A DNA stretch of 40,492 nucleotides, taken from positions 1 to 40,492 of the forward strand of contig JAQGHM010000381.1 in assembly GCA_028291615.1 (NCBI GenBank), written 5' to 3'. The translations under genes were made by a program, and so were the position numbers. The stretch comes from Phycisphaerales bacterium (GTDB lineage Bacteria; Planctomycetota; Phycisphaerae; Tepidisphaerales; Tepidisphaeraceae). Of this stretch, positions 28,261-35,892 are shown piece by piece. Under the pieces are notes generated by a model that searched no databases, was not told the origin of the DNA, and saw only the letters and a program-made list of their open reading frames with translations. Each line of letters begins with the position of its first letter. The first letter of the stretch is position 1.

Positions 28261-29193
28261 TCAATAGTGAAATCCGATCCCACCCCCGCCCCAGATCTGA
28301 ATATCCGCCCGCAGATTGCTGCTCGTGCGATCGTCGTAATACACGAATCCTTGCAGCGTAAACGTGCCATACCGCGGCGAAAAATGAAACAGGTGATTGA
28401 GACTGTAATTCCCAACCACTCCAACCTCGTAGTGCTGTAAGCCCGTCTCCTTGCCGCCCGGCTTGGTCGCATAAAACGAATTGCTCGCCACGAACGCGAG
28501 ATTCGCCAGCGCCGTGATCGTCAGCCCCGTGTTCTCGAACACGAAGTCATGCTTCAACCCCGCCTCAAAGTACCAGCCGTCGTACTTATCGTAATCGTAT
28601 GCCGCATAACCATAAGGCGACAGGATCGGCGTGTCCGTGCGAAACAACCACGAATCATCAAACGTCACTTTCGCGTAAACCTCACCGGTATTCAGCTCAT
28701 CGCGCTCCGGAAAAATGTATGTGATATTTCCCCCCTCCAGCACGAACGGCCGAACGTTCCAGCTCAAACCCACATACGGCCGGACCTCCTGAAACCGCGA
28801 GATCGGATCCGATGAGTGAATGTTGACGAATGCCCCCACGAACGGGTGCGGCAACTTCCCAAGATTGAAATCCGCCCGCCCGTCAAACTGCAGATTAGGC
28901 GAATGCCGGCGCGCGATCCCCTCGCTGCGGCTGACGCCCCGATAGACGTTGTCCGTCGCGTACCGAAACTGCAGGTCGAAGTTCACCCCGCCCGCGTTCA
29001 GCCCCTCATCCTCGCGCGGCGGCGCCGGTGGCGCATAGACGCTCTGGTCTTCAGGCAGCAGCGAAAGCGTCGCCGGCGGGGGAAATGCCTCGACCGGCTC
29101 CGGCCCGTCCGCCCCCGCCACCCGCCGCGCCAGCCCGACATTCACACAGAGGATCAAAACGGCAATCCCCGTAGTCCGAACCCGCTCTCGCAT
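28261..29193 (-). CDS. Putative outer-membrane beta-barrel protein (TorF-like)
   Basis: A 310-residue protein. ATG 29193 is chosen because AAGGAG lies 7 nt before it and a signal peptide follows (RTTGIAVLILCVNVGLA). The frame is open for 85 codons upstream but without support. After a proline-rich linker the protein is built of alternating strands ending in aromatic residues, e.g. VNFDLQFRYATDNVYRGVSRSEG, EVYAKVTFDDSWLF, WYFEAGLKHDFVF, FTLQGFVYYDD. It ends in GGIGFHY, as expected for an outer-membrane barrel. The VNFDLQFRYATDNVYRGVS opening resembles TorF-type putative porins. It may pass sulfated oligosaccharides to or from the neighbouring sulfatase; this is a guess from adjacency. Confidence 0.72.
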   Translation of the reverse strand: MRERVRTTGIAVLILCVNVGLARRVAGADGPEPVEAFPPPATLSLLPEDQSVYAPPAPPREDEGLNAGGVNFDLQFRYATDNVYRGVSRSEGIARRHSPNLQFDGRADFNLGKLPHPFVGAFVNIHSSDPISRFQEVRPYVGLSWNVRPFVLEGGNITYIFPERDELNTGEVYAKVTFDDSWLFRTDTPILSPYGYAAYDYDKYDGWYFEAGLKHDFVFENTGLTITALANLAFVASNSFYATKPGGKETGLQHYEVGVVGNYSLNHLFHFSPRYGTFTLQGFVYYDDRTSSNLRADIQIWGGGGIGFHY

Positions 29194-29262
29194 CGGCACG
29201 CTCCTTAAAATGTCCCGCGCGGAATGTAAACACAAAGCCCGCAGGACGTCAAAGACGCCGCC

Positions 29263-29291
29263 TTGCGACAAGGTATGCCGACTGCTACATT
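29263..29291 (+). promoter_or_regulatory. Candidate promoter of the liv operon
   Basis: TTGCGA (29263-29268), a 17-nt spacer and TACATT (29286-29291), each 4/6 to the sigma-70 consensus, lie 53 nt before the livK start and in the divergent gap with the barrel-protein gene. Confidence 0.45.
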
Positions 29292-29344
29292 TCGACCGCG
29301 ATGCGCTGGCGCAAACAGCCGCAATCGCCGATACTGGAGATGAC

Positions 29345-30487
29345 ATGAAACGTCTTATCCCGATCATCTGCGTCACCGCCCTCCTCGTAACCGCCGCCGG
29401 CGGCTGCAAGAAAGATTCCGGCACCGCCTCCACCAGCGATATCATCATCGGGCACTACGCCTCCCTCAGCGGCGCACAATCCGACTTCGGCGTCAGTTGC
29501 AATGACGGCGCAAAGCTCGCCATCAAGCAGGCGAATGCAAAGGGCGGCGTCCTCGGCAAGCAGGTCAAGCTCGTCGTCGAAGACACCGAATCCAAGACCG
29601 AGACCACCACCTCCGTCGTCCAGAAACTCATCAGCAGCGACCATTGCAACGCCATCCTCGGCGAAGTCGCCTCAACCCGCTCCCGCGCCGGCGGCCGGAT
29701 CTGCCAGGACAAAAAGATCCCCATGCTCAGCCCCGCCAGCACCAACCCTGAGGTCACCCGCATCGGCGATTACGTCTTCCGCATCTGCTTCACCGACGAT
29801 TTCCAGGGGCCCGTCGCCGCCAAGTTCGCCGCCGCCAAGGGCTGGAAGAAAGTCGCCGTCCTCACCGACTCCGCGAATGACTATTCCAAGGGCCTCTCCA
29901 AATCCTTTAAAGAGACATTTCCCAAGTCCGGCGGCACCATCGTCACCGAAGAGTTCTACCCGAAGGACACCCGCGACTTCTCCACCCTCCTCAACAAGAT
30001 CAAGGCCTCAAACCCCGACGCCGTCTTCGCCTCCGGTTATTACAGCGAGATGATCCTCGTCATTCCCCAGGCCCGCCAGGTCGGCCTCAACATCCCCTTC
30101 TTCGGCGGCGACGGCTGGGACAGCCCCGAGATCCTTAAGCTCGGCGGCGCCGCCGACAACTGCTACTTCACCAACCACTACTCCCCCGACGACCAGCGCC
30201 CCGAAGTCCTCGCCTTCATCAAGGATTACCAGGCCGAATATTCGAAAACCCCCGACGCCATGGCCGTCCTCGGCTACGACGCCGCCAACGTCATGATCGA
30301 TGCGATCAAGCGCGCCGGCAGCGCCGCCCCCGACAAGATCCGCGACGCCCTCGCCAAGACCACCGATTTCCCCGCCGTCACCGGCAAGATCACGATCGAC
30401 GCCGAACGCAACGCCCGCAAACCGATCGTCATCGTCCGAATCCAGGGCAACAACCTCAAACTCGAACAAGCAATCAACCCCGACTAA
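29345..30487 (+). CDS. livK: Branched-chain amino-acid type ABC transporter, substrate-binding lipoprotein
   Basis: A 380-residue type I periplasmic-binding protein with a lipobox (AAGG-Cys21), so membrane-anchored. Typical LivJ/LivK segments are IIIGHYASLSGAQSDFG, GAKLAIKQANAKGGVLGKQVKLVVEDTESK, PMLSPASTNPEVTR, DFSTLLNKIKASNPDAVFASGY and PFFGGDGWDSPEI. The substrate may be leucine/isoleucine/valine, another amino acid or urea; the ligand residues cannot be read off with certainty. GGAG lies 5 nt before ATG 29345. It is the first gene of livKHMGF, separated from livH by 63 nt that hold a hairpin. The strong candidate promoter is upstream. Confidence 0.92.
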   Translation: MKRLIPIICVTALLVTAAGGCKKDSGTASTSDIIIGHYASLSGAQSDFGVSCNDGAKLAIKQANAKGGVLGKQVKLVVEDTESKTETTTSVVQKLISSDHCNAILGEVASTRSRAGGRICQDKKIPMLSPASTNPEVTRIGDYVFRICFTDDFQGPVAAKFAAAKGWKKVAVLTDSANDYSKGLSKSFKETFPKSGGTIVTEEFYPKDTRDFSTLLNKIKASNPDAVFASGYYSEMILVIPQARQVGLNIPFFGGDGWDSPEILKLGGAADNCYFTNHYSPDDQRPEVLAFIKDYQAEYSKTPDAMAVLGYDAANVMIDAIKRAGSAAPDKIRDALAKTTDFPAVTGKITIDAERNARKPIVIVRIQGNNLKLEQAINPD

Positions 30488-30498
30488 CCCCTTTTAGC

Positions 30499-30516
30499 CG
30501 CTGGGCTCGCCCAGCG
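30499..30516 (+). other. Hairpin between livK and livH
   Basis: CGCTGGG and CCCAGCG (7 bp) with a CTCG loop, 11 nt after the livK stop. A hairpin here could stabilise the upstream mRNA and give more binding protein than permease, as known for REP elements after malE; inferred by analogy. The preceding TTTTAGCCGC resembles part of the REP core. Confidence 0.55.
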
Positions 30517-30550
30517 CGTCCCAACACCGCAAGATCGCGCGCCCGCCCGC

Positions 30551-31471
30551 ATGCTCCAATTCACCCAGGAACTCATCATCGGCCTGTCAATCGGCGCGAC
30601 CTACGCACTGCTCGCGCTGGGCTACACGATGGTGTACGGCGTCCTTCGCCTCATCAACTTCGCCCACGGCGAAGTCTACATGGTCGGCGCGGTCTCCGGT
30701 TTCCACTTCATCAACCTCGCCCTCCGCTGGCACGCCCCGCTCGCCCTCGCCCTCACCATCGCCTTCGTCGGATCCGCAATCGTCTGCGCCATCCTCGGCT
30801 TCTGCATCGAGTTCTTTGCCTACCGCCCCCTGCGCGGCAGCCCGCGCCTCGTCATCCTGATCACCGCGATCGGCGTCTCGCTCCTCCTCCAGAACGTCGT
30901 CAATCTGAATTTCATCTACGGCCCCACCCCGCGCACCTTTCCCGCCGAGGTGCAAAAAGGCCTCAACACCTCCATCGGCATCGGCGGCGTCTACATCAGC
31001 CGCCTCATCATCATCCGCTTCGCCCTCTCGCTCTCCCTAATGGCCGTCCTCACCTGGATCATCCTCCGCACCCGTACCGGCCTCGCCCTTCGCGCCGTCT
31101 CCCACCGCTTCGACACCGCCATGCTGATGGGCGTCAACACCAATCGCGTCATCTCCGTCACCTTCATCCTCGGTTCCGTCCTCGCCTCCGTTGCCGGCGT
31201 CATGGACGGCCTCCGCTACACGATCACGCCGCTCATGGGCGTCACCTACGGCCTCAAGGCGTTCGTCGCGGCCGTCCTGGGTGGCATCGGCTCGATCCCC
31301 GGCGCGCTGATCGGCGGCCTCCTGATCGGCATCACCGAAGAATTCGCACGCTTCTACCTCCCCACCCAATACACCCAGTACGCCGACGCCGTCGCCTTCG
31401 TTATCCTGATCTTCATCCTGCTCCTCAAGCCCACCGGAATCATGGGCTCAACCGCCGTGGAGAAAGTCTGA
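30551..31471 (+). CDS. livH: Branched-chain amino-acid type ABC transporter permease LivH
   Basis: A 306-residue inner-membrane permease of normal LivH length with about eight hydrophobic segments. Family signatures are ELIIGLSIGATYALLALGYTMVYGVLRLINFAHGE at the N-terminus and RAVSHRFDTAMLMGVNTNRVI, the EAA-type loop that contacts the ATPases. Near the end come KAFVAAVLGGIGSIPGALIGGLLIG and YADAVAFVILIFILLLKPTGIMG. It forms the channel with LivM. livM follows after 6 nt. No SD is evident at ATG 30551. Confidence 0.94.
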   Translation: MLQFTQELIIGLSIGATYALLALGYTMVYGVLRLINFAHGEVYMVGAVSGFHFINLALRWHAPLALALTIAFVGSAIVCAILGFCIEFFAYRPLRGSPRLVILITAIGVSLLLQNVVNLNFIYGPTPRTFPAEVQKGLNTSIGIGGVYISRLIIIRFALSLSLMAVLTWIILRTRTGLALRAVSHRFDTAMLMGVNTNRVISVTFILGSVLASVAGVMDGLRYTITPLMGVTYGLKAFVAAVLGGIGSIPGALIGGLLIGITEEFARFYLPTQYTQYADAVAFVILIFILLLKPTGIMGSTAVEKV

Positions 31472-31477
31472 TCCCCC

Positions 31478-32515
31478 ATGCCCCTGCTGGCAAAGGCCAA
31501 CCAGATCGACAGCGTCCCCCGCACCCCCGCGTGGATGCTCAACCTCTTCTGGCTCGCCCTCATCCTCGCCTGTTACCCCATTAACCGCCTGCTCGAAGCC
31601 AACCTCAACGACTACCTCTACCTCGTCCTCACCCGCATCTGCCTCAACATCGTCCTGGCGACCAGCCTCAACCTCATCAACGGCATCACCGGCCAGTTCT
31701 CCCTCGGTCACGCCGGATTCATGGCCGTCGGCGCGTACACCTGCGGCACGTTCCTCCAGCATTACGTCGGTGTCGGCTGGAACCCGATCGCCGCAGCCCT
31801 GCTCTTCGTCATCGTCGGCGGCCTCCTCGCTGCCGTCGCCGGGCTCATCGTCGGCGTCCCCGCACTCCGCCTCCGCGGTGACTACCTCGCCATCGCCACC
31901 CTCGGCTTCGGTGAGATCATCTACATCGTCATCCGCAGCACCGAGAGCATCGGCCCGTTCAAGATCGGCTCCGCCGCCGGCCTCGACGGCATCCCCAAGG
32001 TCACCACCTTCTTCTGGGCCGCCACCGCCGCCATCATCACCGTCGTTTGCGTCTGGCGACTAGCGTACTCCGCCAAGGGCAAGGCCTTCGCCGCCATCCG
32101 CGAGGATGAGGTCGCCGCCGCCGCCATGGGGATCAACACCACCTTCTACAAAGTCACTGCCTTTGTCATCGGCGCCTTCTTCGCAGGCGTAGCCGGTGGG
32201 CTCTACGGTGCGCTCGACCAGACCATCGACCCCGAACAATTCCGCTTCACACGATCGATCGAGATCGTCGCCCTCGTCGTGCTCGGCGGCACCGGCTCCA
32301 TCACCGGCGTCGTCCTCGCCGCCATCGTTCTCATGATCCTCTCCGAAGCGCTCCGCGACCTCAAAGGCGTCACCCACGTAGACCTCCGCCTCATCGTCTA
32401 CGCCCTGCTCCTGATCATCACAATGCTCCTGCGGCCCCAAGGCCTCATGGGCGCCAAGGAAATTTTCCGCAGCCGCCGCAAACGAAACCTGTCGCAACCC
32501 GCACCGGCCGCCTGA
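31478..32515 (+). CDS. livM: Branched-chain amino-acid type ABC transporter permease LivM
   Basis: A 345-residue inner-membrane permease. Core family segments are NLINGITGQFSLGHAGFMAVGAY, VGVPALRLRGDYLAIATLGFGEIIYIV and the cytoplasmic loop FAAIREDEVAAAAMGINTTFYKV. Near the end are ARNA-like FTRSIEIVALVVLGGTGSITG and LRPQGLMG. The last 20 residues are basic (FRSRRKRN). It partners LivH. Spacing of 6 nt from livH and 7 nt to livG shows a tight operon. Confidence 0.94.
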   Translation: MPLLAKANQIDSVPRTPAWMLNLFWLALILACYPINRLLEANLNDYLYLVLTRICLNIVLATSLNLINGITGQFSLGHAGFMAVGAYTCGTFLQHYVGVGWNPIAAALLFVIVGGLLAAVAGLIVGVPALRLRGDYLAIATLGFGEIIYIVIRSTESIGPFKIGSAAGLDGIPKVTTFFWAATAAIITVVCVWRLAYSAKGKAFAAIREDEVAAAAMGINTTFYKVTAFVIGAFFAGVAGGLYGALDQTIDPEQFRFTRSIEIVALVVLGGTGSITGVVLAAIVLMILSEALRDLKGVTHVDLRLIVYALLLIITMLLRPQGLMGAKEIFRSRRKRNLSQPAPAA

Positions 32516-32522
32516 GCGTGTC

Positions 32523-33287
32523 ATGCCCCTCCTCGAACTACAAAACGTCTGCGTCCAGTTCGGCGGCCTCCGCGCCGTCTCCGACTTCAACTTCACCCTC
32601 GACCAAGGCGAACTCGTCGGCCTCATCGGCCCCAACGGCGCGGGCAAGACCACCGCCTTCAACGTCACCACCGGCGTCTACCGCCCTTCTGCCGGCACCG
32701 TCCGCCTCGCCGGCCAATCCATCGCCGGCCAGAAAACGTTCAAGATCAACCGCGCCGGCATCGCCCGCACCTTCCAGAATGTCCGCCTCTTCGCCAACAT
32801 GAGCGTCCTGGACAACGTCCTGGTCGGCTTCAACAAATCCCTGACCCAATCCCTCACCTCCACCATCCTCCGCGCCCCCATCCACCAGCGCGAAGACCGC
32901 CAGTTCGAAGACCAAGCCATCGAGCTCCTCCAAACCATGAACCTCGCCGACAAGGCCTACGCCGCCGCCGGCTCCCTCCCCTACGGCGACCAGCGAAGAT
33001 TGGAAATCGCCCGCGCCCTCGCCACCCGCCCCAAGATCCTCCTCCTCGACGAGCCCGCGGCCGGCATGAACCCGCGCGAGAAGGCCGAGCTGATGCAATT
33101 GATCCGCTTCATCCGCGATCAGTTCCAGGTCGGCATCTGGCTGATCGAACACGACATGAAGCTCGTGATGACCATCTGCGAGCGCATCACCGTCCTAGAC
33201 CACGGCGAGATCATCGCCGTCGGCACGCCCGCCAAGGTCCAGTCCGACCCCGCCGTCATAGAAGCCTATCTCGGAGAGCCCGCATGA
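32523..33287 (+). CDS. livG: Branched-chain amino-acid type ABC transporter ATP-binding protein LivG
   Basis: A 254-residue ABC ATPase with Walker A GPNGAGKT, Q-loop FQNVRLFANM, the LivG-type signature LPYGDQRRLEIARAL in place of LSGGQ, Walker B ILLLDEPAAGMNP and the H-loop IEHDMKLVM. The long helical insert between Q-loop and signature (LDNVLVGFNKSL and on to REDRQFEDQAIELLQ) is characteristic of LivG. It energises import with LivF. Its stop overlaps the livF start by 4 nt (ATGA), indicating translational coupling. Confidence 0.94.
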   Translation: MPLLELQNVCVQFGGLRAVSDFNFTLDQGELVGLIGPNGAGKTTAFNVTTGVYRPSAGTVRLAGQSIAGQKTFKINRAGIARTFQNVRLFANMSVLDNVLVGFNKSLTQSLTSTILRAPIHQREDRQFEDQAIELLQTMNLADKAYAAAGSLPYGDQRRLEIARALATRPKILLLDEPAAGMNPREKAELMQLIRFIRDQFQVGIWLIEHDMKLVMTICERITVLDHGEIIAVGTPAKVQSDPAVIEAYLGEPA

Positions 33288-34063
33288 CCCGGATCGGCAG
33301 CGACACATCCTCCCCCGCCGTCAGCGCCGCCGCCCCCGCCCTTCTCTCCGTGCGGGACCTCGACGTCCGCTACGGCGCGATCTGCGCACTCCAGGGCGTC
33401 TCCCTCAACATCAACCCCGGCGAGATCGTCACCCTGATCGGCTCCAACGGCGCAGGCAAAACCACGCTCCTCCGCACGATCTCGGGCCTCCTGAAACCCG
33501 CCAACGGCGAGATAACCTTACTCCCCACCTCCCCATCCCCCCACCCCCCCACCGCTCTCTCCAAACTCCGCCCCCACGAGATCGTCCGCCTCGGCATCTC
33601 CCACGTCCCCGAAGGCCGCCAGATCTTCCCCAACCTCACCGTCAGCGAAAACCTACTCCTAGGCGCATACCAACGGCGCGACGACCTCTCCGCCGACATC
33701 GCCCGCTGCCACACCCTCTTCCCCATCCTCAAGGAACGCCAATCCCAAAAAGCCGGCACCCTCTCCGGCGGCGAACAACAAATGCTAGCCATCGCCCGCG
33801 CCCTCATGAGCCGCCCCAGACTCCTCCTCCTGGACGAACCCTCGCTAGGCCTCGCCCCCTTAATCGTCCGAAAAATCTTCGACATCATCCGAGAGATCAA
33901 CGCCGAAGGCACCACCATCTTCCTGGTCGAACAAAACGCCCACCTCGCCCTGAAGATCGCCCACCGCGCCTACGTCCTGCAAACCGGAAGAATCCTGATG
34001 ACCGATTCCGCCCAGGCATTGCTCGCCAACCCCGAAGTGCAAAAAGCTTACCTGGGTGGTTGA
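33284..34063 (+). CDS. livF: Branched-chain amino-acid type ABC transporter ATP-binding protein LivF
   Basis: A 259-residue ABC ATPase of LivF type: Walker A GSNGAGKTT, VPEGRQIFPNLTVSENL after the Q-loop, signature LSGGEQQMLAIARAL, Walker B LLLLDEPSLGLAP and EQNAHLAL. Two additions are unusual: a roughly 20-residue Ser/Ala-rich N-terminal extension and a Pro/Ser insert (LPTSPSPHPPTALS) between the A-loop strand and the Q-loop, encoded by C-rich low-complexity DNA at 33517-33560. The insert lies on a surface turn, so activity is probably kept. It ends the liv operon. Confidence 0.93.
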   Translation: MTRIGSDTSSPAVSAAAPALLSVRDLDVRYGAICALQGVSLNINPGEIVTLIGSNGAGKTTLLRTISGLLKPANGEITLLPTSPSPHPPTALSKLRPHEIVRLGISHVPEGRQIFPNLTVSENLLLGAYQRRDDLSADIARCHTLFPILKERQSQKAGTLSGGEQQMLAIARALMSRPRLLLLDEPSLGLAPLIVRKIFDIIREINAEGTTIFLVEQNAHLALKIAHRAYVLQTGRILMTDSAQALLANPEVQKAYLGG

Positions 34064-34102
34064 CCCGCATACCCGGTTCGCGTGCGCGGCGCGACGTTCG
34101 CC

Positions 34103-34849
34103 ATGACCGAATCCATCAAGGCCATCCTCGCCCTGTTCGTCATCATCGCTGCCGTCGGCTCCTTCCTTGCATGGGCCGACGGCCAACATATGTTCCCCGA
34201 ACACCTCGTCGCCGTCCGCGCCGGACTGATTGGTGGCGGGCTCGGCTCGCTCGGCCTCCTGATCTGGGCACAATTCCGCCGCGACAAACTCCCCGACCTC
34301 CTCCGCAAAATCAGCCGCTCGCATCTCAATTGCGACGGCCTCTCATTCATCGCGATCGCCGAACAGCGCGACCGCGTCTGCTACATCAGCGTCTACTTTC
34401 AAAACCGCTATCAGCGGCCGTGCACCGCCCAGATCCTCTTCCGCCCCGCCGTACCCAACTTCGGAGTTCGTCGCCCCACCGACCTCACCCCGATCGACCT
34501 CACGATCGAATGCGACGGCGCAGCCTTCGGCGTCGTACGCGTCCCCTATCCCCTTCCCCACACACGCCAGGGCGCGAAAGTGACCTTCGACGTAGGCGGC
34601 GCCAACCACTATCCCGGCGGCCGCGGCGCAATGCTCCGCTTCACCGAGGGCATTACCATCCGCCCCCCCACCAGCCTCGCCGACACGGTAGTCACCGGCC
34701 TCAGCGTACTCACAGGCCACTTCCACCGCAGCAAGGACGCGTCGATCACACTCCGCTTCCCCATCGACGTGCTCCCCGAAGTGCCAACTCAAGCGCAGCA
34801 GATGCGCGAAATCCTCTGGCGTCCCGAAGCTTCGCGACCTGAACAATAA
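34103..34849 (+). CDS. Hypothetical membrane-anchored protein
   Basis: A 248-residue protein from ATG 34103; GTG 34082 gives seven more residues and cannot be excluded. Two N-terminal hydrophobic segments (AILALFVIIAAVGSFLAW and RAGLIGGGLGSLGLLIWA) form a hairpin anchor. The rest is soluble and beta-rich, with two cysteines (C328-type positions are not conserved with any family known to me): FIAIAEQRDRVCYISVYFQNRYQRPC, TAQILFRPA. No domain is recognised. It lies 39 nt after livF in the same direction and might be cotranscribed, but nothing in it suggests transport. Confidence 0.65.
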   Translation: MTESIKAILALFVIIAAVGSFLAWADGQHMFPEHLVAVRAGLIGGGLGSLGLLIWAQFRRDKLPDLLRKISRSHLNCDGLSFIAIAEQRDRVCYISVYFQNRYQRPCTAQILFRPAVPNFGVRRPTDLTPIDLTIECDGAAFGVVRVPYPLPHTRQGAKVTFDVGGANHYPGGRGAMLRFTEGITIRPPTSLADTVVTGLSVLTGHFHRSKDASITLRFPIDVLPEVPTQAQQMREILWRPEASRPEQ

Positions 34850-34872
34850 AAAGCCCAATTTGGCATCCAAGG

Positions 34873-34894
34873 CTTGGTCACTTCAGTGACCGAG
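34873..34894 (+). other. 9-bp hairpin with TTCA loop before the thioredoxin gene
   Basis: CTTGGTCAC and GTGACCGAG pair through nine positions (one G-T wobble) around TTCA. Stem length and loop match the REP at 21282-21303 but the stem sequence differs. It follows the 34103 gene by 24 nt without a T tract, so it is either a weak terminator or another REP-type repeat. Confidence 0.6.
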
Positions 34895-34963
34895 CGGATT
34901 CTCCATTCCCACCCCCTCCATTTGCGCCTCTAATAATTTGTAGAAGTAATCACAGGAGCGCCC

Positions 34964-35422
34964 ATGCCCATCATCACCTGCCCCAACTGCGGCACGAAAA
35001 ATCGCATCGACGATCGCGCCCAATCTCTCCAACCCGTCTGCGGCAAATGCGGACAAAAACTCCCCCTCGCCTCAAGCTCCGCATCAAGCAAACCCCTCAT
35101 CGTCACCGACGCCACCTTCCCCACCGCCGTCCTCAAATCCGACAAGCCCGTCCTCCTCGACTGCTGGGCCCCCTGGTGCGGCCCATGCCGCATGATCGCC
35201 CCCATCCTCGACCAACTCGCCGCCGAATCCGCAGGCCGCTACGTCGTCGCCAAACTAAACACCGACGAAAACCCCCGCACCTCCGCCCAATACCGCATCG
35301 ACGCCATCCCCACCATGCTCCTCTTCAACAACGGGCAATTGGTGGATCGCATCGTCGGCATGCAACCCAAACAAGCGCTCCAGGCGCGACTTGAACGCCT
35401 CACCACCGGCGCATCGGTCTAA
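34964..35422 (+). CDS. trxC: Thioredoxin 2 (zinc-ribbon thioredoxin)
   Basis: A 152-residue TrxC-type protein: an N-terminal zinc ribbon with C6/C9 and C26/C29, then a thioredoxin domain. The active site is W71-C72-G-P-C75 and the cis-proline is in DAIPTMLLF. It reduces disulfides in the cytoplasm and is linked to oxidative stress in other bacteria. The length fits TrxC (about 140). SD AGGAG lies 6 nt before ATG 34964. The transcript is followed by a structured repeat, with a gene converging from the other side. Confidence 0.93.
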   Translation: MPIITCPNCGTKNRIDDRAQSLQPVCGKCGQKLPLASSSASSKPLIVTDATFPTAVLKSDKPVLLDCWAPWCGPCRMIAPILDQLAAESAGRYVVAKLNTDENPRTSAQYRIDAIPTMLLFNNGQLVDRIVGMQPKQALQARLERLTTGASV

Positions 35423-35432
35423 CCACCGCCAC

Positions 35433-35482
35433 CACGCCGGGGCAGAGCCTTGGGAGTTCCACGACCAAGCGCCGCCCCGGAT
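35433..35482. repeat. Structured intergenic repeat, copy 2
   Basis: Second copy of the element at 26253-26302. Outer stem CCGGGGC (35437-35443) with GCCCCGG (35474-35480), inner stem CTTGG (35449-35453) with CCAAG (35465-35469). It lies 11 nt after the thioredoxin stop and before the stop of a convergent gene, the same setting as copy 1. Confidence 0.85.
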
Positions 35483-35530
35483 TCCGACGGCGCAGATTGC
35501 TCCGCTTTACTTCACGCGGAAGCGCATACT

Positions 35531-35791
35531 TCACACCGCAGTCGGCGTGCGCCGCGCCGGTGCCGCCACCGGCCGCCGCTTCGTGCCGACGAGGTACGAC
35601 TGCGCCTCGCCGAACTTGCGGTTCAGCTCGTCGTTGGCGCCGACGCAATTGATCGGACCAAGCTGCTTGCCGTCCGTCTGGGTCATGTAGAAATTGTTCG
35701 GATCGTACTTCTGCTTGCGGATCGCCCTGACGTCGGTTCCTCGCGCCCGCGCCGAGTCGATCGCAACGATGAGTTCGTTGGTTGTAGCCAT
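35531..35791 (-). CDS. Small hypothetical protein
   Basis: An 86-residue soluble protein with no signal or membrane segment. GGGGG lies just before the ATG. It has an Arg/Lys-rich middle and an Ala/Pro/Arg-rich tail (RRPVAAPARRTPTAV). The central phrase DPNNFYMTQTDGKQLGPINCVGANDELNRKF reads as a real folded domain. No family is recognised; one could think of a small nucleic-acid binder on charge alone. It is transcribed toward trxC. Confidence 0.6.
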   Translation of the reverse strand: MATTNELIVAIDSARARGTDVRAIRKQKYDPNNFYMTQTDGKQLGPINCVGANDELNRKFGEAQSYLVGTKRRPVAAPARRTPTAV

Positions 35792-35892
35792 AACCCCCGT
35801 ATCGGCCGTCCGGTGGAGCGAGTTAACTGATAAAAATGCGGCTTCAGCGCCGCCTCACGCAGGGGGGATGGAGGCAGCGCCAAATCTTCCCC

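Noticed and set aside
32985-33010. LivG signature LPYGDQ in place of LSGGQ considered as a defect
   Set aside because: This variant is normal for LivG-type ATPases.
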